Positions 1 to 11,589 of a stretch of DNA of 64,000 nt are shown in pieces. Below the pieces are notes generated by a model that searched no databases, was not told the origin of the DNA, and saw nothing but the letters and a program-made list of their open reading frames with translations. The position numbers were made by a program, and so were the translations under genes. This DNA is from Owenia fusiformis (Eukaryota; Annelida; Polychaeta; Sabellida; Oweniidae), in the NCBI GenBank assembly GCA_903813345.2, contig CAIIXF020000004.1:6717525-6781524 (forward strand), in the 5' to 3' direction. How positions within the stretch are numbered: the first letter of the stretch is position 1; each line of letters begins with the position of its first letter.

Positions 1-243
1 CAAATTGAAATTCACAAAAATGAAGGCAAAATTAATACGCCACTTGACTCGAAATTGTCCTTCAGATAACCCAAATAAACGCATTTTCAGAAGAAATGGC
101 ATGTTGCCATTGCAAAAAGATTACAACTGTGCCTACATACTAGCTTACTGACTCGTCATGATCACAATTGTGTTGGGACTACATTTATTTTTGAATACTA
201 CTTTTTTCTATTCAGCGGAAGTGACGTATTAGGGCATTTTGGC
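1..243. other. Left flank, no gene seen
   Basis: No coding frame or repeat can be supported here. The sequence has no visible partner in the other duplicon copies, which begin to match only at base 244. Confidence 0.5.
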
Positions 244-454
244 CAAAGCGCCGTTGGTGTGAACTTAGCTTTCCAGTTATTATGCGAACGATGCAATGAA
301 TGAACCAATATGCGCACGGCGATTATGACATAGCGAGCAGATATACTATATCTTCCCTCTCGGAGCGGAACGTAAAGCTATATCTGAACGCTGATGGAAA
401 TATAAGTTTTTACAACCTGGCTTGTATCAACACGTCCAAAATAAACATTTCTTT

Positions 455-665
455 GTACCGTATTATTTTTGCTTTGATACACAAATTGAATTGTATAGCA
501 AAACATTGACAAGCCCTTCCTCTCAATTAATTCAATCGATGTTCATATAGGGACAAGATGTATTTTCTTTGGTCCATGATAGACATCAAAAATTGTGTGA
601 CATTTTTCAGTAAACACAAGGAAATTAAATGGCAAACGCTGCACAGAGCCACATCAGTACCAGAT
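455..665 (-). pseudogene. MFS transporter last-exon fragment, copy A
   Basis: Read on the minus strand, about 535-660 matches the coding end of the intact MFS last exon at 46263-46385. It keeps a recognisable copy of the segment coding for the cytoplasmic C-terminus, but has in-frame stops and small indels. The match continues past the stop codon into flanking sequence (about 455-535 versus 46185-46262). It is a truncated relic, not a gene. The same relic sits at 39983-40193. Confidence 0.75.
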
Positions 666-1455
666 CACTGCTGCAAACTGCTAATTGCCTCCCTTAATCC
701 ATTTATTTGCTAAACAAATATAATTAATGACATTAACAAGATTCACTAAAGTTTGATTTTCTTGAAAAAAGAGCGTATACTAAGTACACTGAAACAGAAA
801 CAATTTAATCTTAAAATGATCTCCGAGATGAACGTGCATCTGAAAAAAACTGATTTTTTTCGCAATGGATTTATTTTTCTATAAAAAGTGATTGATTATA
901 AATACCCATTCGATCGAATGCAGTGTTTATAAATTATACATATGCTTTTAATAATAACTAATTTCAAAATATTTGCTTTTGAGGACTTATCAGCCCCGGG
1001 GACTTAGCAAGGCTTTTTTGGTTTGAAATAAAACAAAACGGAGGCGCACAGATTTGAAAGAAATGTGTTTTCATCACAGACAGTTGGTTCATATCACTGT
1101 AGATGGAGCAGCTTTTAAGTTGGAAAGAATAAGTTGTGCGAATTCATTGATATTTTTCTTTGCATACTGTCATGATGCTCCGACAAGACGACTCGATGAA
1201 GTTATTCATTAAGGTTATTTGTTATAAATATAGACTTGATTACGTTCCAGACCTGTAGCCAGGATTTGCGAAGGGGTGAAGGGGAGAGTTCACTTTTGGC
1301 AATGTAAGTTCAAAAATGGCCAAAATTATTTAAAAAGCGATCACAATGGTGTAAAATGCATTTTTGGTCACGGAGGGGGTCGCTAGAAACAATCTACCCC
1401 ACCCCCTGTATACGGGCCTGCATGTGCTATTTACATATTTGAATATTTGATTGGC

Positions 1456-1628
1456 CCGGTGTAAAAGAAATTATGGTCCCCTGTGGATTATGGTCCCCTT
1501 TCTTAAAGGCCCTTTCTGGCCCTGATTGTGGATACGATAATAAGGGAAAGAGTTGTATTTAGGTCACCATATAAATCAATGGAAAGTAGGACCATAATTT
1601 GATAGGACCTCTTACCCTTTTACACCGG
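1456..1628. mobile_element. Small TIR element (CCGGTGTAAAAG ends), copy 1
   Basis: A stretch of about 173 bp starts CCGGTGTAAAAG and ends with the inverted form CTTTTACACCGG. Further copies lie at 41004-41175 and, more diverged, at about 47785-47955 inside MFS intron 3. The intron copy sits in unrelated flanking DNA, so this is a dispersed element and not just part of the duplicon. It has no coding capacity and is consistent with a MITE. Confidence 0.6.
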
Positions 1629-2392
1629 TTCAAAGTGGACTTTGTTAATTATTCAAACTGTTCTAAAAGAGGAATATGCGTCCAAGTTAGAATCACTCGA
1701 AATAAGCGTGGATGAACCTAAAGGTAAACACATTTCGTGTTTTCATTTGATTTATATATCGTGATCCTGTAAAAATGTCATATTCAGCAAAATATGTAGC
1801 CGATCTCCACCTGCACACGTCTACTCATTTCGACTAAGCTATTTACTACACTTACGCGCACAGACATACTTTTAAATTAATTTAATTTTGATAATGATTT
1901 AAAAAACACAAATTATTATTTACATGAAATAAAAATGACTGTTATATATATCCCAATACTAGTAAAGTATAATTAAGCGCGACTATAGTGCATAACAACA
2001 AATGGCCGGTCTGTTTGTTTGTCTGTTTGTTTCGATAAGGCAGTGCAAAGAGATATCAAAACTCTTGACACGCTCTGTACACGCGAGGTCTTTGCACCTC
2101 TTGACACGTCTTTGAATCTATAGATACGCGGAGTTTCTGGACTAGCTTTGCACGTCTAGAAATTTCTTGGAACTTCACATTTGACGCAGTGAATACAGTG
2201 ACAGCACACCAAATAATAAGAGAAATTATGTTATGAATTAATATGAATTTGCTGGGTTGTTACTATTAAAAACTTTGTTCCATCACCTTCCTGCGCTAGC
2301 ATCTCTAAAATCACTGTACAGTTCTTCACACTTCGACGCAATAAGCTGGACTGCGCACATCAGACCAAATTCTGTCTTATCTCTCTTCTATG

Positions 2393-2647
2393 TTGACCAA
2401 GAGTTAACAGTGCAAAGTGGCCCTGTCGTGTTTTTTCAGACTCTTTAGACGTCCCCAAAATACATTCGTGGGTATGAAGAAGAACATCTTAGGTAGAAGT
2501 CAAGATATGTAAGTTTGTTAAATATAGAATATTCTTATATTTTTGCTCCATTCTAACGAATGTCGCATCCCATGTTCTTACAAAACACGACTAAAAAGTT
2601 TGAAAAACACGACCGGCCAATTTGCACTGTTAACTCTTGATCACCGT
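2393..2647. mobile_element. Foldback element, copy A
   Basis: About 44 bp at 2393-2436 (includes GAGTTAACAGTGCAAAGTGG) returns in inverted form at 2602-2645. The inverted arms enclose about 165 bp of AT-rich sequence. The duplicon C copy is at 42806-43054. The arrangement fits a short foldback MITE, and no protein is encoded. Confidence 0.55.
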
Positions 2648-3129
2648 ATCTTCGTTAATTATATGCGGCGGGACACCCTCTGATTGGCTCAATCGCTTCG
2701 TTTATCTCATTTGGTGATGCATTCTAGGTAATATTTATGAGCAATAATGATGTCATCCTGTTGACCTTTCGTCTTCTGTCTGGCAAACATTACATTCACA
2801 AACAGGTTGTACCATCCTAATCCAGGGGTCCCCTCGGCAACAGAGCAAAAACATATCTACATGGTACATACATGAGCCATTCAACTCAATGAATGAGTCA
2901 ACTGACTCCACATATGAAAAATGACATAACATGGTCATGCATAAAATAAACAAATGAAATGATACTTCTTCAAATGCCATAGTTTATAAAAAATGGAACT
3001 ACCGAGGAAGAAAAATTCGCCACGATACATTATCCGAGAATGGCATGCATATCGCACACCAAAATGATCGTTGGACAGTATCCGATTCAAAGTTGTTGGA
3101 TTGTCCCCCATCCTATAGCTTGTGTAGAG

Positions 3130-3146
3130 CGGATCGAGCCGATCCG
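3130..3146. promoter_or_regulatory. Palindrome CGGATCG-AGC-CGATCCG upstream of SDR copy A
   Basis: Perfect 7 bp half-sites flank a 3 bp spacer. The identical 17-mer occurs upstream of all three SDR copies (28618-28634 and 43515-43531). It may be a dimeric transcription-factor site, but it could equally be inherited passively with the duplication. Confidence 0.35.
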
Positions 3147-3312
3147 TAATTTTGAACTGGATACAACCTGGCTATATCACAACTCCCTTATTGTGTTTAC
3201 AACCATTGCTGTCCGAAAAGTATGACGTGATAAATTGTAACCTGTTGGTTTATTGAAAAGTAGTGTATAATAGAAAATAATAAACCGACCCGGCCTTTGA
3301 AATATTTGTAAG

Positions 3313-3490
3313 CTAGAGGTATGCAATCAAATCAAACGAATGAATTATCGCCTACTACTAAAGAATTAGAAAATCAAAGGGAAATTATGTCAGATCTCCA
3401 TCGTTTATGTTAGAATGATTAATCGATGATTAATCGATTAAAATATTTTGTTAATCGATTAAGTGATTTACCAACAGTGCACATCTCTAG
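3313..3490. mobile_element. hAT-like MITE replacing the SDR-A promoter region
   Basis: The ends are CTAGAGGTATGCA and, inverted, CTAGAGATGTGCA, and the interior has repeated ATTAATCGATTAA motifs of the kind often found near hAT ends. Copies B and C have a different segment of about 125 bp here, including CATAAAAGG in C. A clean 8 bp target duplication is not visible, so the event probably involved a deletion. The element ends 9 bp before the SDR start codon. Confidence 0.5.
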
Positions 3491-3499
3491 TAAATAACT

Positions 3500-4327
3500 A
3501 TGAGGTTTGAAGGAAAAGCCGTGATTGTAACTGGCTCGAGCGCAGGCATAGGGAAAGCCACGGCTATACTGTTTGCGAAAGAAGGGGGAAATGTTCTAGT
3601 ATGTGGACGTGACTTAGAGAAAATCAACAAAACGGTCGAGGAATGTAAAGCAGTCGGAAGAAAAGACGCGAAGTTTCCGTTCGTTCAAGGAGACATCGCA
3701 AATGACGACATCATTAAGAAGATTAAGGGCACAGCCGTTGAAACATTCGGTAAAATCGACGTTCTCGTCAACAATGCAGGTATCCTGGTTTTTCATGATT
3801 TAGAAACGGTTTCAATGGACGTGTTTGATGAGAAGGTAAAGATTTTATTACGTGCTCCGATCTACCTTTCGCAACTATGTCTCCCAGAGCTCGTCAAGAC
3901 CCAGGGAAATATCGTTAACATTTCAAGCATGTACGGATTCAAACCAGCCAGCATGGCCCCGGTTTACAATATCATGAAATCCGCCATGAATATGTTCACC
4001 CAATGTGCCGCCCTTGAGTTCGCCGCTAAAGGCGTCCGCGTCAACTCGTTAAACCCTGGACATCTTGAGACTGATTTAATGAAGAGGGTTGGTCTTAGCC
4101 AAAACGAGGTTACGAAAATATATTCAGATATTGCAAAGACCGTGCCTATTAAGAAGACTGGAACGAGTGAGGACTGTGCGAAAGTTGCCGTGTTTTTGGC
4201 GTCCGATGATGCACGCATGATGAATGGATCGATGGTGGTACAAGACGGTGGAAATCTCTTGATCGGGCTAGACAGGGGAACAGTCGGTTCAGACAACGCT
4301 GCTCACGACCAGCAACATTTAGGCTAG
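3500..4327 (+). CDS. Classical short-chain dehydrogenase/reductase, copy A
   Basis: This intronless 275-codon ORF encodes a classical SDR, a soluble NAD(P)(H)-dependent oxidoreductase with a Rossmann fold; the substrate is unknown. Seen in the sequence: the cofactor loop TGSSAGIG at residues 11-18, the structural NNAG near residue 91, a catalytic serine in NISSMYG, the catalytic YNIMK (YxxxK), and the PG segment after the active site. The length is near the usual 250-280. The start is chosen because it begins MRFEGKAVIVTG, the normal SDR N-terminus, with A at -3. The C-terminal tail of about 20 residues after QDGGNLL is a little longer than usual. A polyadenylation signal AATAAA lies at 4733. 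Copy C differs at only a few residues. The promoter-proximal DNA is a MITE, so expression may differ from copy C. Confidence 0.9.
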   Translation: MRFEGKAVIVTGSSAGIGKATAILFAKEGGNVLVCGRDLEKINKTVEECKAVGRKDAKFPFVQGDIANDDIIKKIKGTAVETFGKIDVLVNNAGILVFHDLETVSMDVFDEKVKILLRAPIYLSQLCLPELVKTQGNIVNISSMYGFKPASMAPVYNIMKSAMNMFTQCAALEFAAKGVRVNSLNPGHLETDLMKRVGLSQNEVTKIYSDIAKTVPIKKTGTSEDCAKVAVFLASDDARMMNGSMVVQDGGNLLIGLDRGTVGSDNAAHDQQHLG

Positions 4328-4732
4328 AAGGAGCCAATTTGAAAATTATATCGCTCGTCTATTCGTTCATAACTGATAACCGAATATCCCGAATGGACTG
4401 GATAGGGGCGGTTGAAAATCCCGCTAACGCAAGTACCTCTATTTAAGAATTATCTAGATACTATCATACTAAAACTGGTAAAACCAATTTTGATTTATTA
4501 GAGATTGCAGTGGATAAACCGATCCGCGATAACCAGAACATGAAATTTTATATGATTCATAAAACTAAATTTATTTGCTATATATTTTTAGAGGGAATCT
4601 AAGCGGTATATAATTTATAAACTAGAAGTGATACTAACATAGATAAGTTTGTTGGCTAATTTGAATGCGATTAAAACAATATGAAAGCATTTTCGAAAAA
4701 ACATGTACCGATTGTATTAAAAATATTCGTTG

Positions 4733-4738
4733 AATAAA
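4733..4738 (+). terminator. Polyadenylation signal of SDR copy A
   Basis: AATAAA lies about 400 nt after the SDR stop codon and is conserved at the same place in copy B (37026) and copy C (45085). It is the likely cleavage signal for the SDR mRNA. Confidence 0.5.
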
Positions 4739-5435
4739 ATACAACTCCTGTAAAATATACTTTCTGTTATTTTTTAAGACGCATTGTCGGTTAGAAGGGG
4801 CAATTTTTTAACGTATCCTATTATCATGCATGTTCCCGTTGATGATTTTATTTGGGAATGTCACACATGATAAAATGACATATTTTTGAAAGTTCAGTGA
4901 ATTTTCTTCACGAAACGTTTGAAAACAACAGTTGCAAAAACGAAAACTGTTCGCCTTTGTTTAGGTTGTTCTACCGTGAAAGCATAATTTTTTTAATGGA
5001 TTTTTATTTCAGTTCAAGCAGTACATTCAATACATATTTAAGTTTACTCATTTTACAATAATGTCGGTGGGTAAGAGGGTATCACACATAAATCTGCTTC
5101 TAAAAATTGAACTCTTTGCAAGCAAAGCCTAACACAGACGTGTTTGACGTTTCCCTAAACATTAAGCATTACAATAGTATGAAAAGTATACAACATGGAA
5201 AGCATGAAGCAGTATAAACTTGTAGTACATGTAATTACAATATATTTTTAATATCCTCCCATTTATCTCCCCTTCCTACTTTTACATCTATTAAAGTGCT
5301 AATTCGGTAATTTCTGTTTATTTTTCTCACTACAATAGATTAAACAGATATTGGTAAGTAAAAATAGTATTCCAACAGACTCTCAACTCATTCCGTTTGT
5401 TCATTAGTGGCAAAATAAGATTTCCCGGGAAAAAA

Positions 5436-5911
5436 CATGACGTCACGAACAGAACCGGTTATGTATTTTTAACGGCAATGCGTTATGCAACTAAAGTGCC
5501 AAGTTCAAATTATTTATGTTATATTGTGTTCTGATTGGCCAGAAAGGAGTAACACTTACCGAAATCACCTCATGGTTCAATGCCTTTTGGTTACAAGATT
5601 TTAGACAGCTTGAGTTATGTAATACAATCCACTGAGCGTGTTTATTTTCTATATTGTGTTCTGACTGGCCAGAAAGTAATTCTGCATGACTAGCTATGTG
5701 AAAACGCACCGCTGGGTCGGAAGCTCTAATTTAGGTATTATATTTTTGTTTATCGGAGGAAAAACGTGGCTCCAAAGTAGTCATCTCTGAATCAATTCCT
5801 CACTTCACTGAATGCAGTTGCAATCAATTACACTAACACTTTATAAGCACGTTCGGAGATTATGAACTCCAACAACATATCCAAAACCCGTTCTGTTCGT
5901 GATGTCATGAT
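5436..5911. repeat. Inverted-repeat pair in the LINE 3' region
   Basis: CATGACGTCACGAACAGAAC at about 5436-5455 recurs inverted, with one difference, at about 5890-5911. In between, a 27 bp direct repeat beginning TATATTGTGTTCTGA occurs at about 5520 and 5651. This may be a small foldback element or structured LINE 3' UTR. No gene is seen. Confidence 0.45.
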
Positions 5912-6177
5912 TGGCATTTGACATTGTGTTCTCGATTTTGAACATCAAATTTCACATTATATAAAAATATTTACAAGAACGGTACCTGGTTTGATATGAT
6001 AGTGGTATTTACTTCATTTAGAACGTGTATAAACTGTATTTTGACCCCATGAGCATCGAACAGACACTTTAAATAATATTCTTTTATGTTTCTCTTCAGT
6101 CCCAGAAAGGTTGGACGCACCTTTAGACATTTACATAAATGTATATATCTCCTGTATATGGATAAAATTGTATTTAT

Positions 6178-9100
6178 CTATATTGTTTCACTATTTATAA
6201 TTACTGGTCCTAAAGTGATTGCAGTTTTGTCACATAAATCAGAAAGCTTTTTAGGAAGCCACTTTTTGATATCTTGAATTACCATTTCAACAAATTCGCA
6301 CGTTAAAAACAGGTGCACCAGGGACTCTATGTGTCTACTGCAAAAACAGCATTTATCGGATTCCTTAATACCACACATCTTTAAGTATTTATTTGTCGGT
6401 AGAAATCTGTGTATTACTTTATAATTGAAAGATGCTAATTTAGGTTCATAGTTACTTATTCTATTAATTTTATTAATGTTTTTCCATTCGTGATCTCCAA
6501 TATTAATGTCCAAATCACCGTTCCATTTATTCACATAGTTATCGTTGTAATCAAGGTTTTTAATTAGTTCCCAATAAATTATTTTACCAATTTTTTTCTT
6601 TTCCATGAATTTCAACACATGTTTTTTATATTCAGAATAGTATTTAGGTGGTTTATTGTTTTCAGATATTATTTTTTTCCATTTTTCAGGAATTGTGTTT
6701 TTCAAACTTAAAAAATCCAAAAAGTTTATTTTTGTGTAAAACGGTCCATAAATTCATTTAGTCTCAAAATTCTTTTCGATTCGTGGTACATGTCTTTTAG
6801 AATGATTAAGCCTTCCTGCTTTGTATTTTTTATGATTTTGTTCACATTCTCATTTTTGCTATATCTTAACCATGTGTTGCAGATTATATTTTCAGCATAT
6901 GATTCTATATTGCATTCAATTTCGGCTTCTTTAATAGATGTGTATAAGCGAAATATATTGATTATCCCTTTCCAAAAAGTATTTTCAATTTTAGCCTCTA
7001 ATTTTTGAAGTGATTTTACATCATATGCAAACAGTTCTGTCGCATCTTTTATACCGATTATACCATGCGCTGCGAATTGCCATGTGCCATGTCTGGTCAA
7101 TTTCTGAAGCCAGGTTAATTTCTGAGATTGCTCGAAGGTTTGGGGATCGATCATTCTTAGACCACCATCTTTGTAGTCTTGACATACTTGATGAAAATTC
7201 ACCTTTGACACATTAGAATTCCACAGGTATGTAGTAAATAAATGTTTTAATCGTTTATGATATTCAATTGAAATTTTTGGCAGAGCAAACGACTTTATTA
7301 CCGTTATTTTTCCTATCAGGGACAAATTTCTTCTCTATAGCGATTTATCACTGTTTGCATTTCTATAAATTTAGTCTCAAGATTGTCTCGTTCAATGTTC
7401 TTAAGGTCATTATTAAATTGAATGCCAAGTAATTTAAAAGTGGTTTCCCAATTCAGAGGAATGTTTTTCAATAATCTTTCGTCCGAATTACATTTTGTTC
7501 CTAACCATATTACGGAAGTCTTTTCAACATTAAGCTTTAGACCAGATGCCTCATAGAATAAATTAAAGATTTGCAAGCAGCTTTTCAAAGATTTTTCTGA
7601 ACCATCGAGAACCACGAATGTATCATCAGCGTACATACCGACTTTAATATTTTTGTCAAACATTTTCAAACCTTGAATATCTCTGGCGTATTTCAATTTG
7701 TTACAGAGTGGTTCTAAGGCAAGAATGAACATGTAGCAAGACAAACTATCTCCCTGACGACATCCACATTTTATTTGAAAAAATCTTGAAAAGTGTCCAT
7801 TATTTACAACTGTGCTTTCTGCTCCGTTATATAGAACCCTGAACCATTTAATAAAACTATCTCCAAAATTGAATTTTTTTCAGGCATTTTTCCAGATATT
7901 CCCATTCAATACTGTCAAAAGCTTTTTCGAAGTCCGCCAACAAAAGTAGGCCGGACATTTTTCTAGTATTAAGAGTCTGCATTAAGAAGTGACATTGGCC
8001 TCCAGTTTTTAAAATATTTTCTCATCTTATTAGGCTTAGGTAAGCAAGTTATAACGCCTTGTTTTTGAGTAATCGACAGGTGTCCTAGGTCATAGGATGC
8101 ATTTAGTGATTTAAGTAGAAAAGAACCTATATCTTTGAAGAAAAACTTGTAGAATTCTACACAAAACCCGTCAGAGCCAGGAGATTTTCCATTTTTCGCG
8201 TCTTTTAAAGCTAATTTCAATTCATATTCAGTCAGTCTACCTTCACACGATTCTTTTTCTTGGTTACTCAGTGTTTTTAGTTCTTGGTCGTGATTATGAA
8301 GAAAAACGTTTGAATCCTCATCTAAACAATATTTTTTACTTGAATACAAATCTTGGTAATATTGAAGTTGTGCATCGAGGATTTCTTTTGGGTCAGTTAG
8401 CAGTTTTCCATCAATTTCAATTTTATTAATAATCTTATTAACGTAATTTTTCTTTTCCAGACCACTAAAATATTTAGTTGCCCTTTCCCCATTTTCATAC
8501 CAGTTCAATTTCGCTCGTGTTAATATTCCGTTTACATAGTATTCTCGGTGTTTCTTCAAATCAGATTTATAATTTTCCAGCGTTTCATATCTCATGTAAT
8601 TCCTTGGTGTCCGCTAAATTGCTATTCAAAATATTTTCAATTTCTCGCTCCGTTACATTGATCTTATATTCAAGTTCCTTTTGAGTTTTATCCCTCAGTT
8701 TCTTTTTCCTTGATGAGTATTTAATGGTCTCCCCCTTATTTCAAGTTTTAACATTTCAAATAATAGTTGATCGTTTATGGCAAGTGCTAGTTGCTGGTCC
8801 TCGTTTAAATTACCCGTATTGTTTTTGATTGTATATTGATCAACTGTATTTTGAATTTTGGTTTTAACAATATCGATGTATTCCTGGTCCTTAAGTAATG
8901 ATACATTAAATTTCCAAAATCCTCTTTCGGGTATTTCAGTTTCAAGAGATATGGTAATGACATCGTGATCTGACCTATAGCCGGGTAAAATTTTACAATT
9001 ATGAGTTAGGTTTATAATGTCTGATGTACATAAAATAAAGTCGAGCCTGGCCATTTGGCGCGGATTTCGCCTAAGCCATGTAAATTTTTTATCGTCGGGA

Positions 9101-9653
9101 TTGAAGTCTCGCCAAATGTCAAAAACTTCCAGTTGTTCACATATTTCGATTACTTTCTTTCTAGAGTTAGGATTATTTATGTGTTTATAGTTAAGACAGT
9201 CTAATTCTTTGTTCATTATCATATTCCAATCGCCCATAATAATTATTGAAGCATTGTCAAAATGTTCGATTTTATTTTTTAGGTCGACATAAAAAGTTGG
9301 AGTATCATTATTGGGGCCGTATATACTTGCCAAAGTCATTCTTTGATTTTCAATTTGGAGATCAAGAATAACAAAGTTGCCATTTTTATCGATATCACTC
9401 TCATGAACCTTGAAGTCTACTTGTTCGCCTAAGAAAATGCCCACACCTCTACTCAATTTCCGGTATTAGAACTTACAAAGGCCGTGTTACCCCACTCAGA
9501 TTCAAAGAGCTGTTTACAGTCTATTGAGCAGTGTATGTCTTGAAGACAAACGACGTCAAAGCGTTTGTTTTTTAAATAGTTGTAGACACCCACTCTTTTC
9601 TGTTGGTTACCCAGACCTTGACAGTTTAAACTACAAAAATTAAGTTTACCCAT
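6178..9653 (-). pseudogene. L1-like non-LTR retrotransposon ORF2 (endonuclease-RT), decayed
   Basis: Six minus-strand frame blocks read in order as one ORF2: 9653-9453, 9456-8695, 8595-7969, about 7969-7745 (two frames), 7744-7316, 7325-6726 and 6720-6178. The first two form an APE-type endonuclease with SLNCQGLG, LQDIH, GDWNM, ARLDFIL and SDHD motifs. The next blocks form a reverse transcriptase: NGKSPGSDG, LADFEKAFDSIEW (motif A), QGDSLSCYMF, and GMYADD with the catalytic YADD. The last block is the C-terminal domain with a Cys/His cluster (CCFCSRHIESLVHLFLTC). At least five frameshifts make it non-functional. No ORF1 is recognisable upstream (9654-13079). The motif style is L1/Tx1-like, but the exact clade is not established. 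Confidence 0.85.
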
Positions 9654-10751
9654 GATCTAGGAGTGCATATAGGTAGTACCGCTTTAAACTGATATAAACT
9701 CCCCTTGAAAAATACATCATACCCACCAATAAAATAATGTCACCTTTTCAAGACATAGAAAAGCGCCAATTCTTCTGCCACTTAGGCCTCAGCCTGTTAT
9801 AGGCTATTTGATAGTACTGCGAAAAGTTGGAAGAGAAAACAACAACATTGAATTCAGAGAAAGCAGTGAATTACGAAAATAAAGCTTGTCAAATATCGTC
9901 TAAAAAATTCGAAAAGGCTTTGCGACTCGAGAACTCATGCTTTCTATACTTTTCCGTACTCGTGTTATTGACATATAAATACAAAGCTCGAATAGCGGGT
10001 TCTATTTTTAGCGTGACCGCATACTCAGCGCACAATTATTAGAGAGTTTTCGCACCTCGTGAAAGTACAACTTATAACGTATACTTATACTTATAGGTAA
10101 ACGTACAAAGTGTTTCATAATGTGGGCTTTTCGTTAGGAAAGATCTTCTCGGACTGTAATAAATACAGGTCAAAGGGATGCCATTTGTACTTTCTTGAAT
10201 TGTAGCATGTTTAGTTGATCCAAATGTGTTTGTCTAGAATAAAATAGGCTCATATATAGTACATATGTTATAGAACCATCTCTTCTCAAATTGACTTTTG
10301 GAGATGCTCGTTATGAAACACCCTGTATGTCATATGTTGAGCTACTGAATGGGTCGTTTCCAGGAATTGCTAGAACCTACTGGTTTGATTGGTGTTTCAA
10401 ATTGATGGTTAAAGTATTTGATTGGATACTGTTCCCACTCTCAGCCAATTAATTTCAAAAAATGCTTGCGGTCAATTGTTCCACACACATGTAGGCAAAT
10501 CTTTATACGGAGATCCAACTGTATACGTTATCATCTACGTAAATATACCGTTTTGTAAGTTCACTGAACTTATACTGATCATGAAAACATTGAAATAATC
10601 AACTTGTTTATGTAATGACTCACTTTAAAGAATCATGATTCACTTTAAAGGATCGTGTTTATAATACTCTACAACAACAAGGACACGGAAGCAAGCATTT
10701 AATTATAATGTGCATAATCTACACGTGCAGATGACAGTGCATTCACAGTCT
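9654..10751. other. No gene seen
   Basis: AT-rich sequence with only short open frames and no recognisable protein motif. Upstream LINE sequence (5' UTR or decayed ORF1) would lie here if the element were full length, but I cannot identify it. Confidence 0.4.
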
Positions 10752-11589
10752 CTACAGTCAAATTTTTTATTCTGTCAATCAGTTCATATGGTTAGAATAA
10801 GGAAAGAATGTGATGTAACCACGTGTCTACTTACTAGCTTGTTCTATGTCATCCATCGGACTAGGTTACATCGTGGAACGCAGCCAAACACGACAATGAA
10901 GCCAGTATTCTGAGGTTATAAAATCTAAATCTAAATAATTTCCCATTTGCAGCCCCTTGGAGATTTCCGGGATTGAACAAAGTAGCGAACGTTGCGATCT
11001 TTCAACTTTAGTTCGTTGTTTTTTCACCACCTTATGTGTACTGTTTTCATTTAGGAGGCGGTCTATTTGAATGCATCATTACAGGTCTTTATGAATCAAT
11101 AGATCAATAAACAGCTCTAAAAATACAATTTAGCAGTTTCTTTCATTGCGTACTGCGCATGTTAGGCACGAAAACAATTTAGCAGTTTCGTTCGTTGCGT
11201 GATTGGGCCTTCTATAATCAGTAGCAAATGCTCGGAAAACATTTTCCAAAATATTTACTTCCGATTTCCTTGAAGACATGATTGGGTGACACGTCATTGA
11301 CACGTGATTAAGTCACATGATCGATACTGTAACTAGTCACGTGATCAGACATGTATCACGTGTCAGTCACGTGAGCTTGCAAAATGGACGATCTAAATTT
11401 CCAAAAATTCGGCTAAGATCAAGATAGATATGCTGTTGCCTTCAGCGTCCTGTTCGGCTGCGTTCCACGATGTAACCTAGTCCGATGGATGACATAGAAC
11501 AAGCCGGTAAGTAGACACGTGGTTACATCACATTCTTTCCTTATTCTAACCATATGAACTGATTGACAGAATAAAAAATTTGATTGTAG
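10752..11589. mobile_element. Foldback element with 139 bp inverted arms
   Basis: The left arm 10752-10890 and right arm 11451-11589 are inverted copies with few mismatches, separated by about 560 bp. Both contain an E-box of the form CCACGTG(T) and a segment reading GTTACATCGTGGAACG or its complement. The loop holds four CACGTG sites. No transposase frame is present. It is most likely a non-autonomous DNA transposon nested in the 8.1 kb insertion. Confidence 0.65.
11301..11373. promoter_or_regulatory. Cluster of four CACGTG E-boxes
   Basis: CACGTG occurs at 11301, 11338, 11357 and 11368. Two of the four (11338, 11368) read TCACGTGA, and a CACATG lies at 11314. TCACGTGA resembles sites of bHLH-zip factors of the MiT/TFE or USF type. 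There is no adjacent gene, so function is unproven. Confidence 0.35.

Larger units (their letters stand above)
244..4988. repeat. SDR duplicon A, left part
   Basis: This block matches 39774-45320 nearly base for base and, from about 2930 onward, 28420-29133 and 35995-37270. It carries an MFS tail fragment, a small foldback element, the palindromic motif upstream of SDR and an intact SDR gene. The left edge of homology falls exactly inside the end of a palindromic element (CAAAGCGCCGTTGGTGTGAAC-type end) that is complete at 39696-39792. Compared with copy C it lacks the 864 bp element and has a different SDR promoter. Apart from the listed features I see no gene in 665-3499. Confidence 0.85.

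Noticed and set aside
300-509. 69-codon frame repeated identically at 39828-40037
   Set aside because: Identity is explained by the recent duplicon. It overlaps the antisense MFS tail relic and has no recognisable domain.
3964-4296. 110-codon minus-strand frame opposite SDR
   Set aside because: Shadow of the SDR coding sequence, repeated in each copy for that reason.
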